DNA of 64,000 bases from Trebonia sp963774945 (lineage in GTDB: Bacteria; Actinomycetota; Actinomycetes; Streptosporangiales; Streptosporangiaceae), in NCBI GenBank assembly GCA_963774945.1, contig CAVZHA010000027.1, positions 2,418,001-2,482,000 on the forward strand, given 5' to 3'. Below are positions 1 to 9,073 of the stretch, piece after piece. The notes under the pieces are model-generated. The model searched no databases. It was not told where the DNA came from and saw only the letters and a program-made list of their open reading frames with translations. Position numbers and translations under genes: made by a program. Numbering within the stretch: the stretch's first letter is position 1; the number at the start of each line of letters is the position of its first letter.

Positions 1-2
1 CC

Positions 3-143
3 CCCGACGCGCAGGACATCCACGACGCCCTCGCCGCCGCCGGCACGACGATCGTCTCAGCGCCCGTCGACGGGCCGTTCGGCCGCACTTTCACGTTCGC
101 GGACCCCGACGGCTACCAGGTGACTCTCCACGACCGCGGCTGA
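3..143 (+). CDS. VOC (glyoxalase-fold) protein, C-terminal part
   Basis: The 5' end lies outside the window; 46 residues are visible up to the TGA at 141-143. The tail has the pattern FTFADPDGYQVTLHDRG, typical of the last beta strands of vicinal-oxygen-chelate domains, including the D-P-D-G-Y turn. These domains bind a metal or small molecule and include lyases, dioxygenases and antibiotic-binding proteins. The fragment is too short to say which. It converges with the reductase gene on the other strand, 28 bases downstream. Confidence 0.7.
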   Translation, partial: PDAQDIHDALAAAGTTIVSAPVDGPFGRTFTFADPDGYQVTLHDRG

Positions 144-171
144 GCCGGCGTCCTGGTCTTCGGCGACTGCT

Positions 172-1239
172 TCACGTACGCGCTGGCCGAGCTGACCGGG
201 CGCCCCGGCTGTCGCGGCGGCCCCGGACGATGCCCGCGCTGATCAGGGACTCGGCCGTGTCGAGGATCGCCTGGCGGAGCGGGCGCGGGGTCCAGCCGAG
301 CTCGCGGACGGCCTTCTCCGAGGTGACGTCGTGCTGGATGCCCAGCATCTCGGCGCCGAGCTTCGCCTCGCCGTTGAAGGGGGCGGCGACGCGGAGGATC
401 CTGGGCGGCAGCGGCCGGGTGGCGACCTTGTAGCCGTGCGGTCCGTACTCCTGCTTGAGGATCTCGGCGATGCCGGTCATTGGCAGGGCGCCGTTGGCGC
501 AGATGTAGCGGTTCCCCTTCGCCTCGGGGACCTCGAGGGCGAGGCGGTGCACGGCCGCAAGGTCGCGGACGTCGGTGAACGCCAGGTGCAGCGGCGGTAT
601 CGCGGGCATCTCGCCGGCCAGCATCCGGCGGACGATGTCGGCCGAACTCTCCCGCTTGACCTGGAGCGGCGGGCCGATGATGGCGCCGGGGTGAAGGACG
701 GCCAGTTCGATGCCGTGATCGGCGGCGAGATCCCAGGCCCTCCGTTCCGCCTGCAGCTTGCTCTTGGCGTAGGCGTTGCACTCGGCCGGGTCCGACCAGT
801 CGGCCTCGGTCCGCTGGCGGCCCGCGGTCGCGCGGTTGCGGGTGATCACGTCGAGCGAGGAGGTGCAGACGACGCGCTGCGCCCCGGCCGAGGCCGCCGC
901 CGTGAGCACTCGGGTGGTCCCGTCGACGGCCGGGCGGGTCACTTCGTCCTCGCGCCTGGGTGCCTTGAACGGGATCGGCGAGGCGACGTGGAGGACGTAG
1001 TCGCACCCGCGGACCGCTTCGGGCCAGCCTTCGTCGGCGTCCAGAGTGGCCTCGACCAGCTCGAACGTGCCGCTCGCGCGGTCGACGGCCGCGCGCAGGT
1101 GCGCCGTGTCGGCGGTGGCGAGGTTCCGGACGGTGCCGCGCACGTCGTACCCGTGCGCGAGGAGGTCGACGATGCAGTGCCCGGCCACGAAACCGGTGGC
1201 CCCGGTGACCAGCACCGTGCCCCGCTTGCCGTGATTCAT
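172..1239 (-). CDS. NAD(P)-dependent epimerase/dihydroflavonol-reductase-like oxidoreductase
   Basis: Extended-SDR protein of 355 residues. The N-terminus after the chosen ATG carries the Rossmann motif VTGATGFVAGHCIVDLL (GxxGxxG). The substrate region has a conserved YAKSKLQAER (YxxxK), the catalytic pair of this family. The reading frame is open further upstream, but homologues begin just before the Rossmann strand, so the ATG at 1237-1239 is chosen. Members reduce or epimerise aldehydes, ketones or sugar nucleotides using NAD(P)H; the substrate here cannot be told. Divergent from the secreted glycosidase gene at 1524. Confidence 0.85.
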   Translation of the reverse strand: MNHGKRGTVLVTGATGFVAGHCIVDLLAHGYDVRGTVRNLATADTAHLRAAVDRASGTFELVEATLDADEGWPEAVRGCDYVLHVASPIPFKAPRREDEVTRPAVDGTTRVLTAAASAGAQRVVCTSSLDVITRNRATAGRQRTEADWSDPAECNAYAKSKLQAERRAWDLAADHGIELAVLHPGAIIGPPLQVKRESSADIVRRMLAGEMPAIPPLHLAFTDVRDLAAVHRLALEVPEAKGNRYICANGALPMTGIAEILKQEYGPHGYKVATRPLPPRILRVAAPFNGEAKLGAEMLGIQHDVTSEKAVRELGWTPRPLRQAILDTAESLISAGIVRGRRDSRGARSARPART

Positions 1240-1424
1240 GGTCAACACATAGGGGTCGGCCGGGGCGGCGTCAAGTGCGCGCTTACCTTCAGGCCTGGGT
1301 GCGCGGCCGGGGGATCCGCACTGCTGCCGCTGACCGCCTCCGCTCTTCGGCACCTCGCAGCAGCGCGACAAATACGTCCGATGACTCTCGCCATCCTTCT
1401 GACCGGCTTCTCAAGTTTTGCGAT

Positions 1425-1456
1425 GAAGTCTAGACTTCGTCTCGTACCAGAGGTAC
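1425..1456. promoter_or_regulatory. Two palindromes in the divergent promoter region
   Basis: The gap 1240-1523 separates two divergent genes. It contains a perfect 14-base palindrome GAAGTCTAGACTTC (1425-1438) and an inverted repeat GTACC-aga-GGTAC (1444-1456), close enough together to be a compound operator. No regulator gene is adjacent. Operator function is inference. Confidence 0.4.
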
Positions 1457-1523
1457 AACACATCCGATGTATCAAATGCGTTAACGGCTTTGCACACACC
1501 CACCTCGCGTCCGGGGAGGACTC

Positions 1524-4500
1524 ATGTCCGCTCGATGTTCGTCACTTCTGCACCGACTTCTCGCCAGCGCCGCCGCCTGCCTGATCGCGGTCGCCGCCGT
1601 CCTCGTCACCGCCGCCCTCGGCGGCACTCCGGCGGCGTCGGCCGCCACTGACACCACCGCCTGGCAGAACGGGGCCTTCTCGGAAAACACCGGGGGCGTG
1701 GTGTCTCGCTCGGACGTCTTCCTCGGGCCAGCCGAACACCGCCGACTCGCAGTCGCTGCCGCTGGGCAACGGCTCGCTCGGCGTCGCCGCGTGGGCGGCG
1801 GGCGGCTTCACCGCGCAGCTCAACCGCAGCGACACCATGCCGAATCGGCTGTCCCCGGGCCAGGTGCAGATCCCGGGCCTGGCGGCGATGACGTCGGCGT
1901 CGAACTTCACCGGCACGCTCGACCTGTACAACGGGGTGCTGAACGAGTCCGGCGGCGGCATGACCATGCAGGCGTGGGTGCCGGCCGGCAAGGACGAGCT
2001 GATCGTCAACGTCACCGGCGCCAACCCGAGCACCCAGGAGACCGCCGACCTGCACCTGTGGAGCGGCCGCAGCCCGACCGCGGCCGCGTCGGGCGCGATC
2101 GGCAGCCTGGCCCAGACCTGGGTGGACAACTCCCAGACCGGCTACTCCGGGCAGACCTTCGGCGCGATGAGCGCGATCACCGCGGGCGGGACCGAACGTC
2201 ACCGCGTCGGTCGTCAACTCGACCGAGGTGCAGGTCTCCTTCACCCCGAACTCCAACGGCTCGTTCCGGGTCGTCATCGCCTCGCCCGCGTGGACCGGCG
2301 GCAACGCCGACCACCACCGCCTCGACCCTGATCGGCAGCGACGCCACCACCGCCGCGTCGACGCTGCTGTCGACCCAGTCGTCGTGGTGGAACGGCTACT
2401 GGGCGAACGCCGGGCTGATCGAGGCGAACTCCTCCGACGGCACCGGCGCAGTACATGGAGAACCTGCGGACCCTCTACCTCTACGACGAGGCCGCCTCGA
2501 TGCACAGCCGGCGACTACCCGGGCAGCCAGGCCGGGGTCGCGGACATGTTCGCCTACGACCAGGACCAGCAGGACTGGTACCCGGCCGGGTACTGGCTGT
2601 GGAACCTGCGCGGGCAGATCGCCGCGAACATGTCGTCCGGCAACTTCAGCGCTGCAACGTGCCGATCTTCGGCATGTACCTCAACGACCTGCCGGCGATC
2701 GAGTCGTGGACCAGCGCGCAGATGGGCGGCAAGGCCGGGGCGTGCGTGCCGGAGACGATGCGGTTCAACGGCAACGGCTACTACAACGGCGGCAGCAACA
2801 CGTCGAACGCCTCGTGCGCCACGGCGTCCAGCCCGAGCTACAACGCCCAGAACATCACCAGCGGCGCCGAGATCGCGCTGTGAGATCTGGCAGCAGTACC
2901 AGGACACCGGCAGCCTCGCGTTCCTGCAGCAGTACTATCCCGGTGATGGAGCAGGCGGCCGACGTTCCTGCTGGCCTACCAGAGCGTCGGCTCCGACGGC
3001 TACCTGCACGCGGTCGCCAACGCGCACGAGACCCAGTGGGCGGTCCAGGACCCGACCGACGACATCGCCGCCGACCAGGCGCTGTTCCCGGCGGTCGTCA
3101 GCGCGGCGACGCTGCTGAACACCGACTCCTCGCTGGTCTCGCAGCTGCGAACCGCCGAGAACCAGATCGAGCCGTACGCGCGGATCGAGCCAGTCGAGCC
3201 TGACTTCACTGCTCAACTCGCAGCCGACGTCGGCGTCGGCGGCCGCCAGCGCCGACGCCGCCGGCACCGACGTGATCGGCGACTCCTACCAGCCGTCGGC
3301 GACGATCCGCAACGGCGAGAACATCGGCCTCGAGCCGGTCTGGCCGTACGGCGTCATCGGCGACAGCACGACGGTGAACGGGGACAACCTGACCGCGCTG
3401 GCCGACCGGACCTACAACTCCAGGCCGAATACGGACTCCAACGACTGGAGTTACGACGCGGTCGACGCGGCCCGCCTGGACATGGGCTCCCAGGTCTCCA
3501 CCGACCTCGTCAACAACACCGAGAAATACCAGACGTACATCTCCGGCCTGGCCGCGTTCAACCCCGGTTCGAGCGACGAGCCGTATATCGAGCAGGCGTC
3601 CAACGTCGCCACCGCGATGGACGAGGCGCTGGCCACCGACTACGACGGGACCCTGCGCATCGCCCCGGCCTGGCCGTCGGGCTGGGACGCCTCGGGCACG
3701 GTCTACATCCAGGGCGGCTCCAAGGTCGACGTGCAGATCGAGGGCGGCGTCATCGCCACCGCCGCCATCCAGGCCGGCACGACCGAGACGATGACCGTGC
3801 GCAACCCGTGGTCGGGCCAGCAGGCGGAGGTGGTCAACGGGTCGACCGGCGCCGTGGTGGTCTCCGCGACCACCAGCGGCACGCTCAGCGTGCCGGTGAC
3901 GGCCGGCTCGTCGTACCTGATCGAGCAGCCGTCGGCGCCCACCACCTCGCTGGCGTTCGCACAGGTCACCGGCACCCAGGCGACCGCCGCGAAGCACCTC
4001 GGGGGCAAGGTTCAGATCGGCCTCGACGCGGCCGCCGGCTCCACGAGCCTGGCCGCCTCCTTCAACGACGTCGGCATCACCGCCGACAGCGAACACGGCG
4101 CCTGGCAACTACGACGGCGGCGGCGCCAGCTTCTCCGAGACCGCGCTGACCAACGCCGGGGCGGCTCCCGGCGCGACCGTCGTCTCCTCGGGAATCGCGT
4201 TCACGTTCCCGAACGTCGCCGCCGGGAGCAACGACAACACCGTCGCCGAGGGCCAGAAGATCACGATGTCCGGCAGCGGCACCCTCGGGTTCCTGGTGTC
4301 GGGCAGCTACGGGCCCGCCACCGGGACCGGGACCATCACCTACACCGACGGCAGCACCCAGAGCTACACGCTCAACGCCCCCGACTGGTTCTCCACCACG
4401 CCGCCGAGCGGCGGGGCGGTCGCGGTCAGCTCGGCCTACCAGAACCGGCAGGGCAACACCACCTACGCCGGCACCGGCGACATCTTCTCCGAGACGGTCG

Positions 4501-5066
4501 CGCTCACCGCGGGCAAGACCGTCGCCTCGGTCACCCTGCCGCCAGGCGGGGCGCTGGCCACGGGCACCCCGGCCGTGCACGTCTTCGCGATCAGCGCGGA
4601 GGGGCCGTACGGCGGCACCGCGGCCGCGGTGCCGGGGACGGTGCAGGCGGCCAACTACGACACCGGCGGGCAGGGCACCGGCTACAGCGTCGCCTCGGTC
4701 AACGGCAGCGCCAACAGCTACCGGCCGGACGGGGTCGACCTCGAGGCCTGCAGCGACACCGGGTGCGGTGACGACATCGGCTGGACCGGGACCGGGCAGT
4801 GGTTCCGCTACACCGTCAACGTCGCCACCGCCAGGAGCTACACGGTCAGCCTGCGGCTGTCCTCCCCCTGCGGCGTGACCGACGCGCTGCACATCGCCAG
4901 TTCGTCCGGAGCCAACCTGTCCGGGTCGGTCAACGCCCCGAACACCGGCGGCTGGCAGACCTATGCCACGGCGACCGTCAGCGTCGCCCTTCCGGCCGGC
5001 AAGCAGACGCTCACCATTTACCAGGACAACGGAGGGTGGAACATCCACGACCTGACGTTCTCCTAG
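1524..5066 (+). pseudogene. Secreted GH95-like (alpha-L-fucosidase type) glycosidase with CBM6-like domain, multiply frameshifted
   Basis: Start ATG 1524 follows GGAGGA at 1515-1520. A signal peptide (residues 1-41, Ala-rich, ending ASAATDTT) precedes an N-terminal beta domain with SLPLGNGSLGVAAW. An (alpha/alpha)6 catalytic region follows (WWNGYW, MENLRTLYLYDEAASM, DYPGSQAGVADMF, HETQWAVQDP), then the C-terminal barrel strands (LRIAPAWPSGWDAS, MTVRNPW). The tail from about 4630 reads as a CBM6-type module ending in WNIHDLTFS. The catalytic part resembles GH95 and the related DUF5703 group. The protein is spread over all three frames with breaks near 1726, 2190, 2310, 2447, 2508, 2655, 2881, 2940, 2962, 3190 and 4100. 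Ten of the eleven correspond to one extra base. Either decayed or affected by sequencing errors; as written it cannot be translated. Confidence 0.75.
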
Positions 5067-5074
5067 GTCGTTAT

Positions 5075-5124
5075 GTGCCAAATGCGCGTTTGGGCTCGCT
5101 CTTGCGCCAAAGCGCATTCGGCAC
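5075..5124. repeat. Dispersed palindrome, copy 1 (terminator-like hairpin)
   Basis: Arms 5075-5094 (GTGCCAAATGCGCGTTTGGG) and 5105-5124 pair with few mismatches around a 10-base loop TCGCTCTTGC. The element starts nine bases after the glycosidase stop codon. A second copy with the same arms and nearly the same loop lies at 14636-14686, also just after a stop codon. Likely a transcription terminator or REP-like element. Confidence 0.65.
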
Positions 5125-5219
5125 GTTGGGGTGGGACTTTGGCTCGTAGGTGAGGGGCGGTGGCACGCCGCGTCTAGGAGCCGTTGTCACGATGGGCGGA
5201 GCGGGCTAGCGTCTCGGCC

Positions 5220-5921
5220 ATGGAGACGCTTGGGAACGATCTCATCCTGCTCTCGATCCGTCCCAGCGGCGTGATCGGCACAGCGGCGAAGCTCGGGTTC
5301 GGCTTGTCGGGCAGCGAGCTTGTCCGGCTCACGGCGCTCGGGCGGGTCGAGGTCGAGGGCGGCCAGATCGTCATTCACGATGAGGCGCCGACGGGCGATG
5401 TGCTCCTCGACGAGGCGCTGAAGAGCATGCACGGGGGTCTCCCGGCGCAGTACTGGATCGCCGGGCGCGGGGACGTTACCCGACCGTACCTGGAACGGCT
5501 CGTCGGCGCCGGGATCATCAGCCTCGATCGCCGCAAGGCCCTCGGCCTCGTTTCCGTGGCCGGCTGGACGGTTGTCGACGCCGGACGGCTGGCGGCGGCG
5601 CGGGCCAGGCTGGACGCCGTCGCCTACGGTTCTGACAGCGCCGATTCCGAGCAGGTCGCCCTGGCCGGGCTGGCCAGCGCGATCGGGCTGCCGCCCCTGG
5701 TCTACCCGGGCTTCGCGGGTTGGTCCGCGCGCAGGCGGGTCGCGCGGGTTGGCCGCGATAGCGGATCGACTGCGGACCTTACGGCGGCTCCCCGCACCGC
5801 GAATACAACGGCCGTGTGGTCTGCGGTCAACAGCGTCAACCATGCGGTGGCATCCGCCGCCACCGGAGCAGCGCACCATGCGGCCGACCATGGGGGGCAC
5901 TCCGGAGGCGGGCACCACTGA
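5220..5921 (+). CDS. GPP34 (Golgi phosphoprotein 3-like) family protein
   Basis: 233 residues beginning METLGNDLILLSIRP, the usual opening of actinobacterial GPP34 proteins. ATG 5220 is preferred to an in-frame TTG at 5184 because the homologous block begins there. Eukaryotic GOLPH3 binds phosphoinositides. The many actinobacterial members are soluble proteins of unknown job, often linked to lipid or membrane metabolism. Residues 1-170 are the helical core; the last 60 are a variable Ala/His-rich tail ending HHAADHGGHSGGGHH, which might bind metal. No operon partner. Confidence 0.75.
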   Translation: METLGNDLILLSIRPSGVIGTAAKLGFGLSGSELVRLTALGRVEVEGGQIVIHDEAPTGDVLLDEALKSMHGGLPAQYWIAGRGDVTRPYLERLVGAGIISLDRRKALGLVSVAGWTVVDAGRLAAARARLDAVAYGSDSADSEQVALAGLASAIGLPPLVYPGFAGWSARRRVARVGRDSGSTADLTAAPRTANTTAVWSAVNSVNHAVASAATGAAHHAADHGGHSGGGHH

Positions 5922-6531
5922 CGTCCGGGCGGGCCGGCCCCGACGCCAGACCGAAACACCAGGCACGTTGGAAGCATGAATCACGCTAATCGCGGGGTTG
6001 GTGGGCAAACGCGCGTTGGCGGCGTGATCACGAAGAATTTATGCACTTATTCGATAATTAACCTTCGCCAGGATAAAACACTTCGCGATCATGGGCGCGC
6101 GGAGGCAGGTCGCGGTATCGAAGTGCGACCTGATGCGGCTAATGGGGCGTGCAGGGCAGATGGGGCGCCCGAGATAGTGGGCTACCTGGGCGTGGTGGGC
6201 TGTGCGGGCGTGGCGGGGTGCTCGGGCGTGGCGGGGTGCTCGGACCTGACAGGGGTGCTCGGACGTGGCGGGGTGCTCGGACGTGGCGGGGTGCTCGGAC
6301 GTGGCGGGGTGCTCGGACGTGGCGGGGTGGGGTGTTAGTGACGGGTGAGGGGTGGCGGTAGGTCGCGGCGGAGTGCCGATTGGCGTTTGGGTCGCCAGGA
6401 CGACCGAAACGCCATACGGAGCGGGGGCCGGGCGTTCGGGGTCCTTCGGCGCGCGGGCGCGGCGGGGCGGGGCGGGCATTGTTGGGGATCGGGGACAATG
6501 GGGGGCAATTGGCGGTGGAGGGATCGGGATC
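5922..6531. other. Long intergenic region with AT-richer patch
   Basis: No convincing gene in 610 bases. Around 6035-6085 there is a locally AT-richer stretch (TTTATGCACTTATTCGATAA) that could hold a promoter. From about 6186 the sequence becomes an 18-base tandem array (separate entry), followed by G-rich DNA leading to the monooxygenase ribosome-binding site at 6517-6522. Confidence 0.5.
6186..6335 (+). repeat. 18-base tandem repeat array
   Basis: About seven head-to-tail copies of a unit GTGCTCGGACGTGGCGGG. The first copies vary (GTGCTCGGGCGTGGCGGG and one with CCTGACAGG); the last four are identical. It lies in non-coding DNA between the GPP34 gene and the flavin monooxygenase. There are no spacers, so it is not a CRISPR array. 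Confidence 0.85.
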
Positions 6532-7773
6532 GTGAGCGTGAGCATGGACGATGCGCGGCGGGTGTACGTCGTGGGGGGCGGGCCTGGGGGGCTGGCGGCG
6601 GCGGCTGAGCTGCGGCGGCGGGGGTTGCGGCCGGTGGTGCTCGAACGCGGCGAGGGGGTCGGGACCAGCTGGCGGGCGGGGTACGACCGGTTGCACTTGC
6701 ATACCGTGCGCGCGCTTTCCGGGCTGCCTGGGTTCGGGATTCCGCGGGCGGCCGGTCGGTGGGCGTCGCGGGACGCCGTAATCGACTACCTGGAGCGGTA
6801 TCGCGCCCATCATGACCTTGAGGTCCGGGCGAACACCGAGGTCGAGCGGATCACGGCGGCGGGGACGGCGGAGGCGACGGCGTCGGCGGGGACGGCGGGG
6901 ACGCGGGCGGCGGGGACGGCGGGGACGCGGGCGGCGGATGACGGGGACGGCACCCGGTGGGTTATTCACACCACGGCGGGCGAACGGCTGCCGGCCCGGT
7001 CGATCGTGGTCGCGACCGGTCATGCGCACACGCCCTTCGTGCCGGACTGGCCGGGGCGCGAGGCGTACTCGGGCGAGCTGCGGCACGCGCGGGAGTACCG
7101 CAACCCGGGCCCGTTCGCGGGGCTCGACGTGCTCGTGGTCGGCGTCGGCAACAGCGGCGCCGAGATCGCCACCGACCTGGGCGAGGGCGGCGCCCGCAAG
7201 GTCTGGATCGCGGTGCGGACGCCGCCCCAGATCGTCAGGCGCCAGGTCGCCGGGTGGCCCGCGCACGCGACCGGCCTGCTCGTCAGCAGGCTGCCGTCGG
7301 CGCTGGTGGACCCGGTCGCCCGGCTGCAGCGGCGGCTCACCATCCCCGATCTCACCCGCTACGGCATCCGGCGGCCGGACGACGGCCTGATGACGCGGGT
7401 GCGGCGGGTCGGCGAGGTGCCCCTGCAGGACGTCGGGTTCATCGGCGCCGTCCGCAGCGGCGCGGTGACGCCGGTGGCGGCGGTGACCGGGTTCGAGGGT
7501 GACAAGGTCCTGCTGGCGGACGGATCGACCATCAGCCCGCAGGCGGTGATCGCGGCGACCGGTTACCGCCGCGGGCTCGAGAAGATGGTCGGCGAGCTGG
7601 GGGTGCTCGACGAGCGGGGCCTGCCCCGGGTGCACGGCGGGACGGCGGCCGCGCCGGGCCTGCACTTCGTCGGCTACACCGTCTCGCTGCGGGGAATGCT
7701 GCGCGACATCGCGGCCGACGCGCGGCGGGTCGCCCCGGCGGTAGCACGCGATTACGCGGCGGGGGCGCGCTAG
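6532..7773 (+). CDS. Flavin-containing monooxygenase (FAD/NADPH, FMO type)
   Basis: 413 residues. The FAD-binding motif is VVGGGPGGLAAAAEL near the N-terminus. A second Rossmann motif, VVGVGNSGAEIATDL (about 200), binds NADPH. Between them YSGELRHAREY resembles the FMO fingerprint FxGxxxHxxxY, and IAATGYRRGL near residue 340 is the C-terminal ATG motif. Start GTG 6532 is chosen for GGAGGG at 6517-6522 with nine-base spacing; GTG 6538 and ATG 6544 are alternatives. Residues about 105-125 are a low-complexity Gly/Thr/Ala insertion made by a repeated GGGGACGGCG unit. The family hydroxylates or Baeyer-Villiger-oxidises small substrates; the target is unknown. Confidence 0.85.
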   Translation: MSVSMDDARRVYVVGGGPGGLAAAAELRRRGLRPVVLERGEGVGTSWRAGYDRLHLHTVRALSGLPGFGIPRAAGRWASRDAVIDYLERYRAHHDLEVRANTEVERITAAGTAEATASAGTAGTRAAGTAGTRAADDGDGTRWVIHTTAGERLPARSIVVATGHAHTPFVPDWPGREAYSGELRHAREYRNPGPFAGLDVLVVGVGNSGAEIATDLGEGGARKVWIAVRTPPQIVRRQVAGWPAHATGLLVSRLPSALVDPVARLQRRLTIPDLTRYGIRRPDDGLMTRVRRVGEVPLQDVGFIGAVRSGAVTPVAAVTGFEGDKVLLADGSTISPQAVIAATGYRRGLEKMVGELGVLDERGLPRVHGGTAAAPGLHFVGYTVSLRGMLRDIAADARRVAPAVARDYAAGAR

Positions 7774-7826
7774 TTCCTGGCAGCGGTGGCACGCGATTAC
7801 GTGGCGTGGGGCACTAGTTCCTGGCA
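7738..7826 (+). repeat. Tandem duplication of the monooxygenase 3' end
   Basis: The last codons and stop of the monooxygenase (7738-7782) are followed directly by a second copy (7783-7826). Both read GCGGTRGCACGCGATTACG...TAGTTCCTGGCA. The second copy has several substitutions and one base less. It lies outside the coding region. Confidence 0.8.
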
Positions 7827-7887
7827 TACGGGTGTTGAAGGTCTCCCCCGCTGTGGGTAGAGAGGTTGACGGGGCGGGTGAAACCAC

Positions 7888-7934
7888 GGTCCGTTCGAGA
7901 TGACGATCTTGATCTTGATCGGACGAACGGGACC
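7888..7934 (+). repeat. Dispersed intergenic motif, copy A, with hairpin arms
   Basis: GGTCCGTTCGAGATGACGAT at 7888-7907, then TCTTGATCTTGATC. The same motif recurs at 16064, 30992 and, on the other strand, 17933. In this copy the start (GGTCCGTTCG) can pair with CGAACGGGACC at 7924-7934, giving a hairpin just upstream of the gene at 7957. Confidence 0.6.
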
Positions 7935-7956
7935 ACTGCCAACGGAGGTGAGGCCG

Positions 7957-8262
7957 GTGGCTGACGCCGAAGATCACCCGATGAGCTCGTTCACCGATCG
8001 GGCGCGATCGGCTCTTTCGCGCATTGAGCAGGACGAGCGCGTCCGGTCGACCACGGCCGCAGCTCGGTCGGTGGCCGTTCAGGCCGAGGGCGTGTCGCAG
8101 ACCGTTTCGCGGAAGGTCGCCCAGGACGACGCGTGGGATGAGCTGCGCGGCGACGTGCAGCTGCTGACCGAGATCGCGCGGGCGCATCACGCGCTGATCG
8201 TCGACCTGATCGACCGGGTCGCGGAGCTTGAGGCGCAGGCCGCGGGGCGCCGTGACGGTTGA
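7957..8262 (+). CDS. Hypothetical protein, first gene of the Rieske operon
   Basis: 101 residues, family not recognised. GTG 7957 is supported by GGAGGTG at 7944-7950 with six-base spacing. The sequence is hydrophilic and predicted helical: residues 8-60 are rich in Ala, Ser, Arg and Glu, and the end contains a heptad-like run, LIVDLIDRVAELEAQAAG. It could be a small coiled-coil partner. It overlaps the next gene by 11 bases, so the two are probably translated together. Confidence 0.65.
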   Translation: MADAEDHPMSSFTDRARSALSRIEQDERVRSTTAAARSVAVQAEGVSQTVSRKVAQDDAWDELRGDVQLLTEIARAHHALIVDLIDRVAELEAQAAGRRDG

Positions 8263-9073
8263 GGAGGAGCTGACCCGCCTGTGCGCCGACGCCGTCGGGC
8301 GCGTTGCCGACCTGCCCGCGCTCGACGCGGTCATGGAGGACAGCGGACGACAGCGGCTGGCCGCGTACTACCTGTACAGCGCGCTGCTGGCCGGCCTCAT
8401 CGGGCCGGACGACCTGACGCCCGGACGGTGGCCGCCGGAGCTGGCCGAACCGCTCCGGCAGCGCGGGCTGGCCCGGTTCGCGCCGCGGACCGGGCGGGCG
8501 CTCGACGCCGAGCTGACCCCGGCCGAGCAGGCGACCAGGCGGAGCCCGGGCCGGCAGCTTGAGTTCGCGCAGATCCTGGTGGACCTGATTGACGGCGGAT
8601 CGTTCGGGCCGCTGTGCCTGGCGGCCGACAGCGTGCGGCTGGCTCGGCCGGGCGACCGGCCCGGCTCGAACGCCGGGTCGGGGCAGGAACTGGAGCTGAT
8701 CAAGGGCGGCCAGGTTGTCGGCACCTGCCCGGTCAGGGCGCACTGGGAACTGGTCGCGCAGCATCTGGCGGGCGCTCCGCTCGGCGACCCGGCCCAGGCG
8801 GCGGGCCGGCCGGGAGTGGCCAGGACAACGTTTGCCCGGCGGTTGAAAGACACCGCGGTCCCGCACGCCGTCAGCGTGGGCGTGGCGTTCGCGGTCAGCG
8901 TGCACCCGCTCGGCACGATCGCGGGCGAGGGCACCCGGCTGATCAGAGCGCGGATCGAGGCGGGCACCGACCAGGCCGACGCGCTCCATCGCCTCGGCCG
9001 GGATCTGAGCACCCTGCGCGCGCAGGCCGACGGCGAGCTGGCCGACCTGCCGACTGGAAGGAGCAGCGCATGA
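8252..9073 (+). CDS. Hypothetical protein coupled to Rieske oxygenase
   Basis: 273 residues, family not recognised. It starts at GTG 8252 inside the end of the preceding gene and ends with TGA overlapping the ATG of the Rieske gene (ATGA at 9070). The N-terminal third is helical (LTRLCADAVGRVADLPALDAVM, then AAYYLYSALLAGLIGPDDL). The middle has a variable stretch around DRPGSNAGSGQELELIKGG. No transmembrane helix or known catalytic motif was seen. Tight coupling implies a role together with the oxygenase, for instance as accessory or substrate-handling protein; this is inference. Confidence 0.65.
   Translation: MTVEEELTRLCADAVGRVADLPALDAVMEDSGRQRLAAYYLYSALLAGLIGPDDLTPGRWPPELAEPLRQRGLARFAPRTGRALDAELTPAEQATRRSPGRQLEFAQILVDLIDGGSFGPLCLAADSVRLARPGDRPGSNAGSGQELELIKGGQVVGTCPVRAHWELVAQHLAGAPLGDPAQAAGRPGVARTTFARRLKDTAVPHAVSVGVAFAVSVHPLGTIAGEGTRLIRARIEAGTDQADALHRLGRDLSTLRAQADGELADLPTGRSSA

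Noticed and set aside
5999..6024. Third copy of the 60-base palindrome
   Set aside because: Only GCCAACGCGCGTTTG-like similarity on one arm; too short to claim.
6186..6335. CRISPR array
   Set aside because: Repeats are contiguous with no unique spacers and no cas genes are present.
6139..8334. 731-codon open frame on the minus strand
   Set aside because: Antisense to the flavin monooxygenase and its neighbours; Pro/Arg-rich composition and codon bias of a GC-rich shadow frame; includes the tandem repeat.
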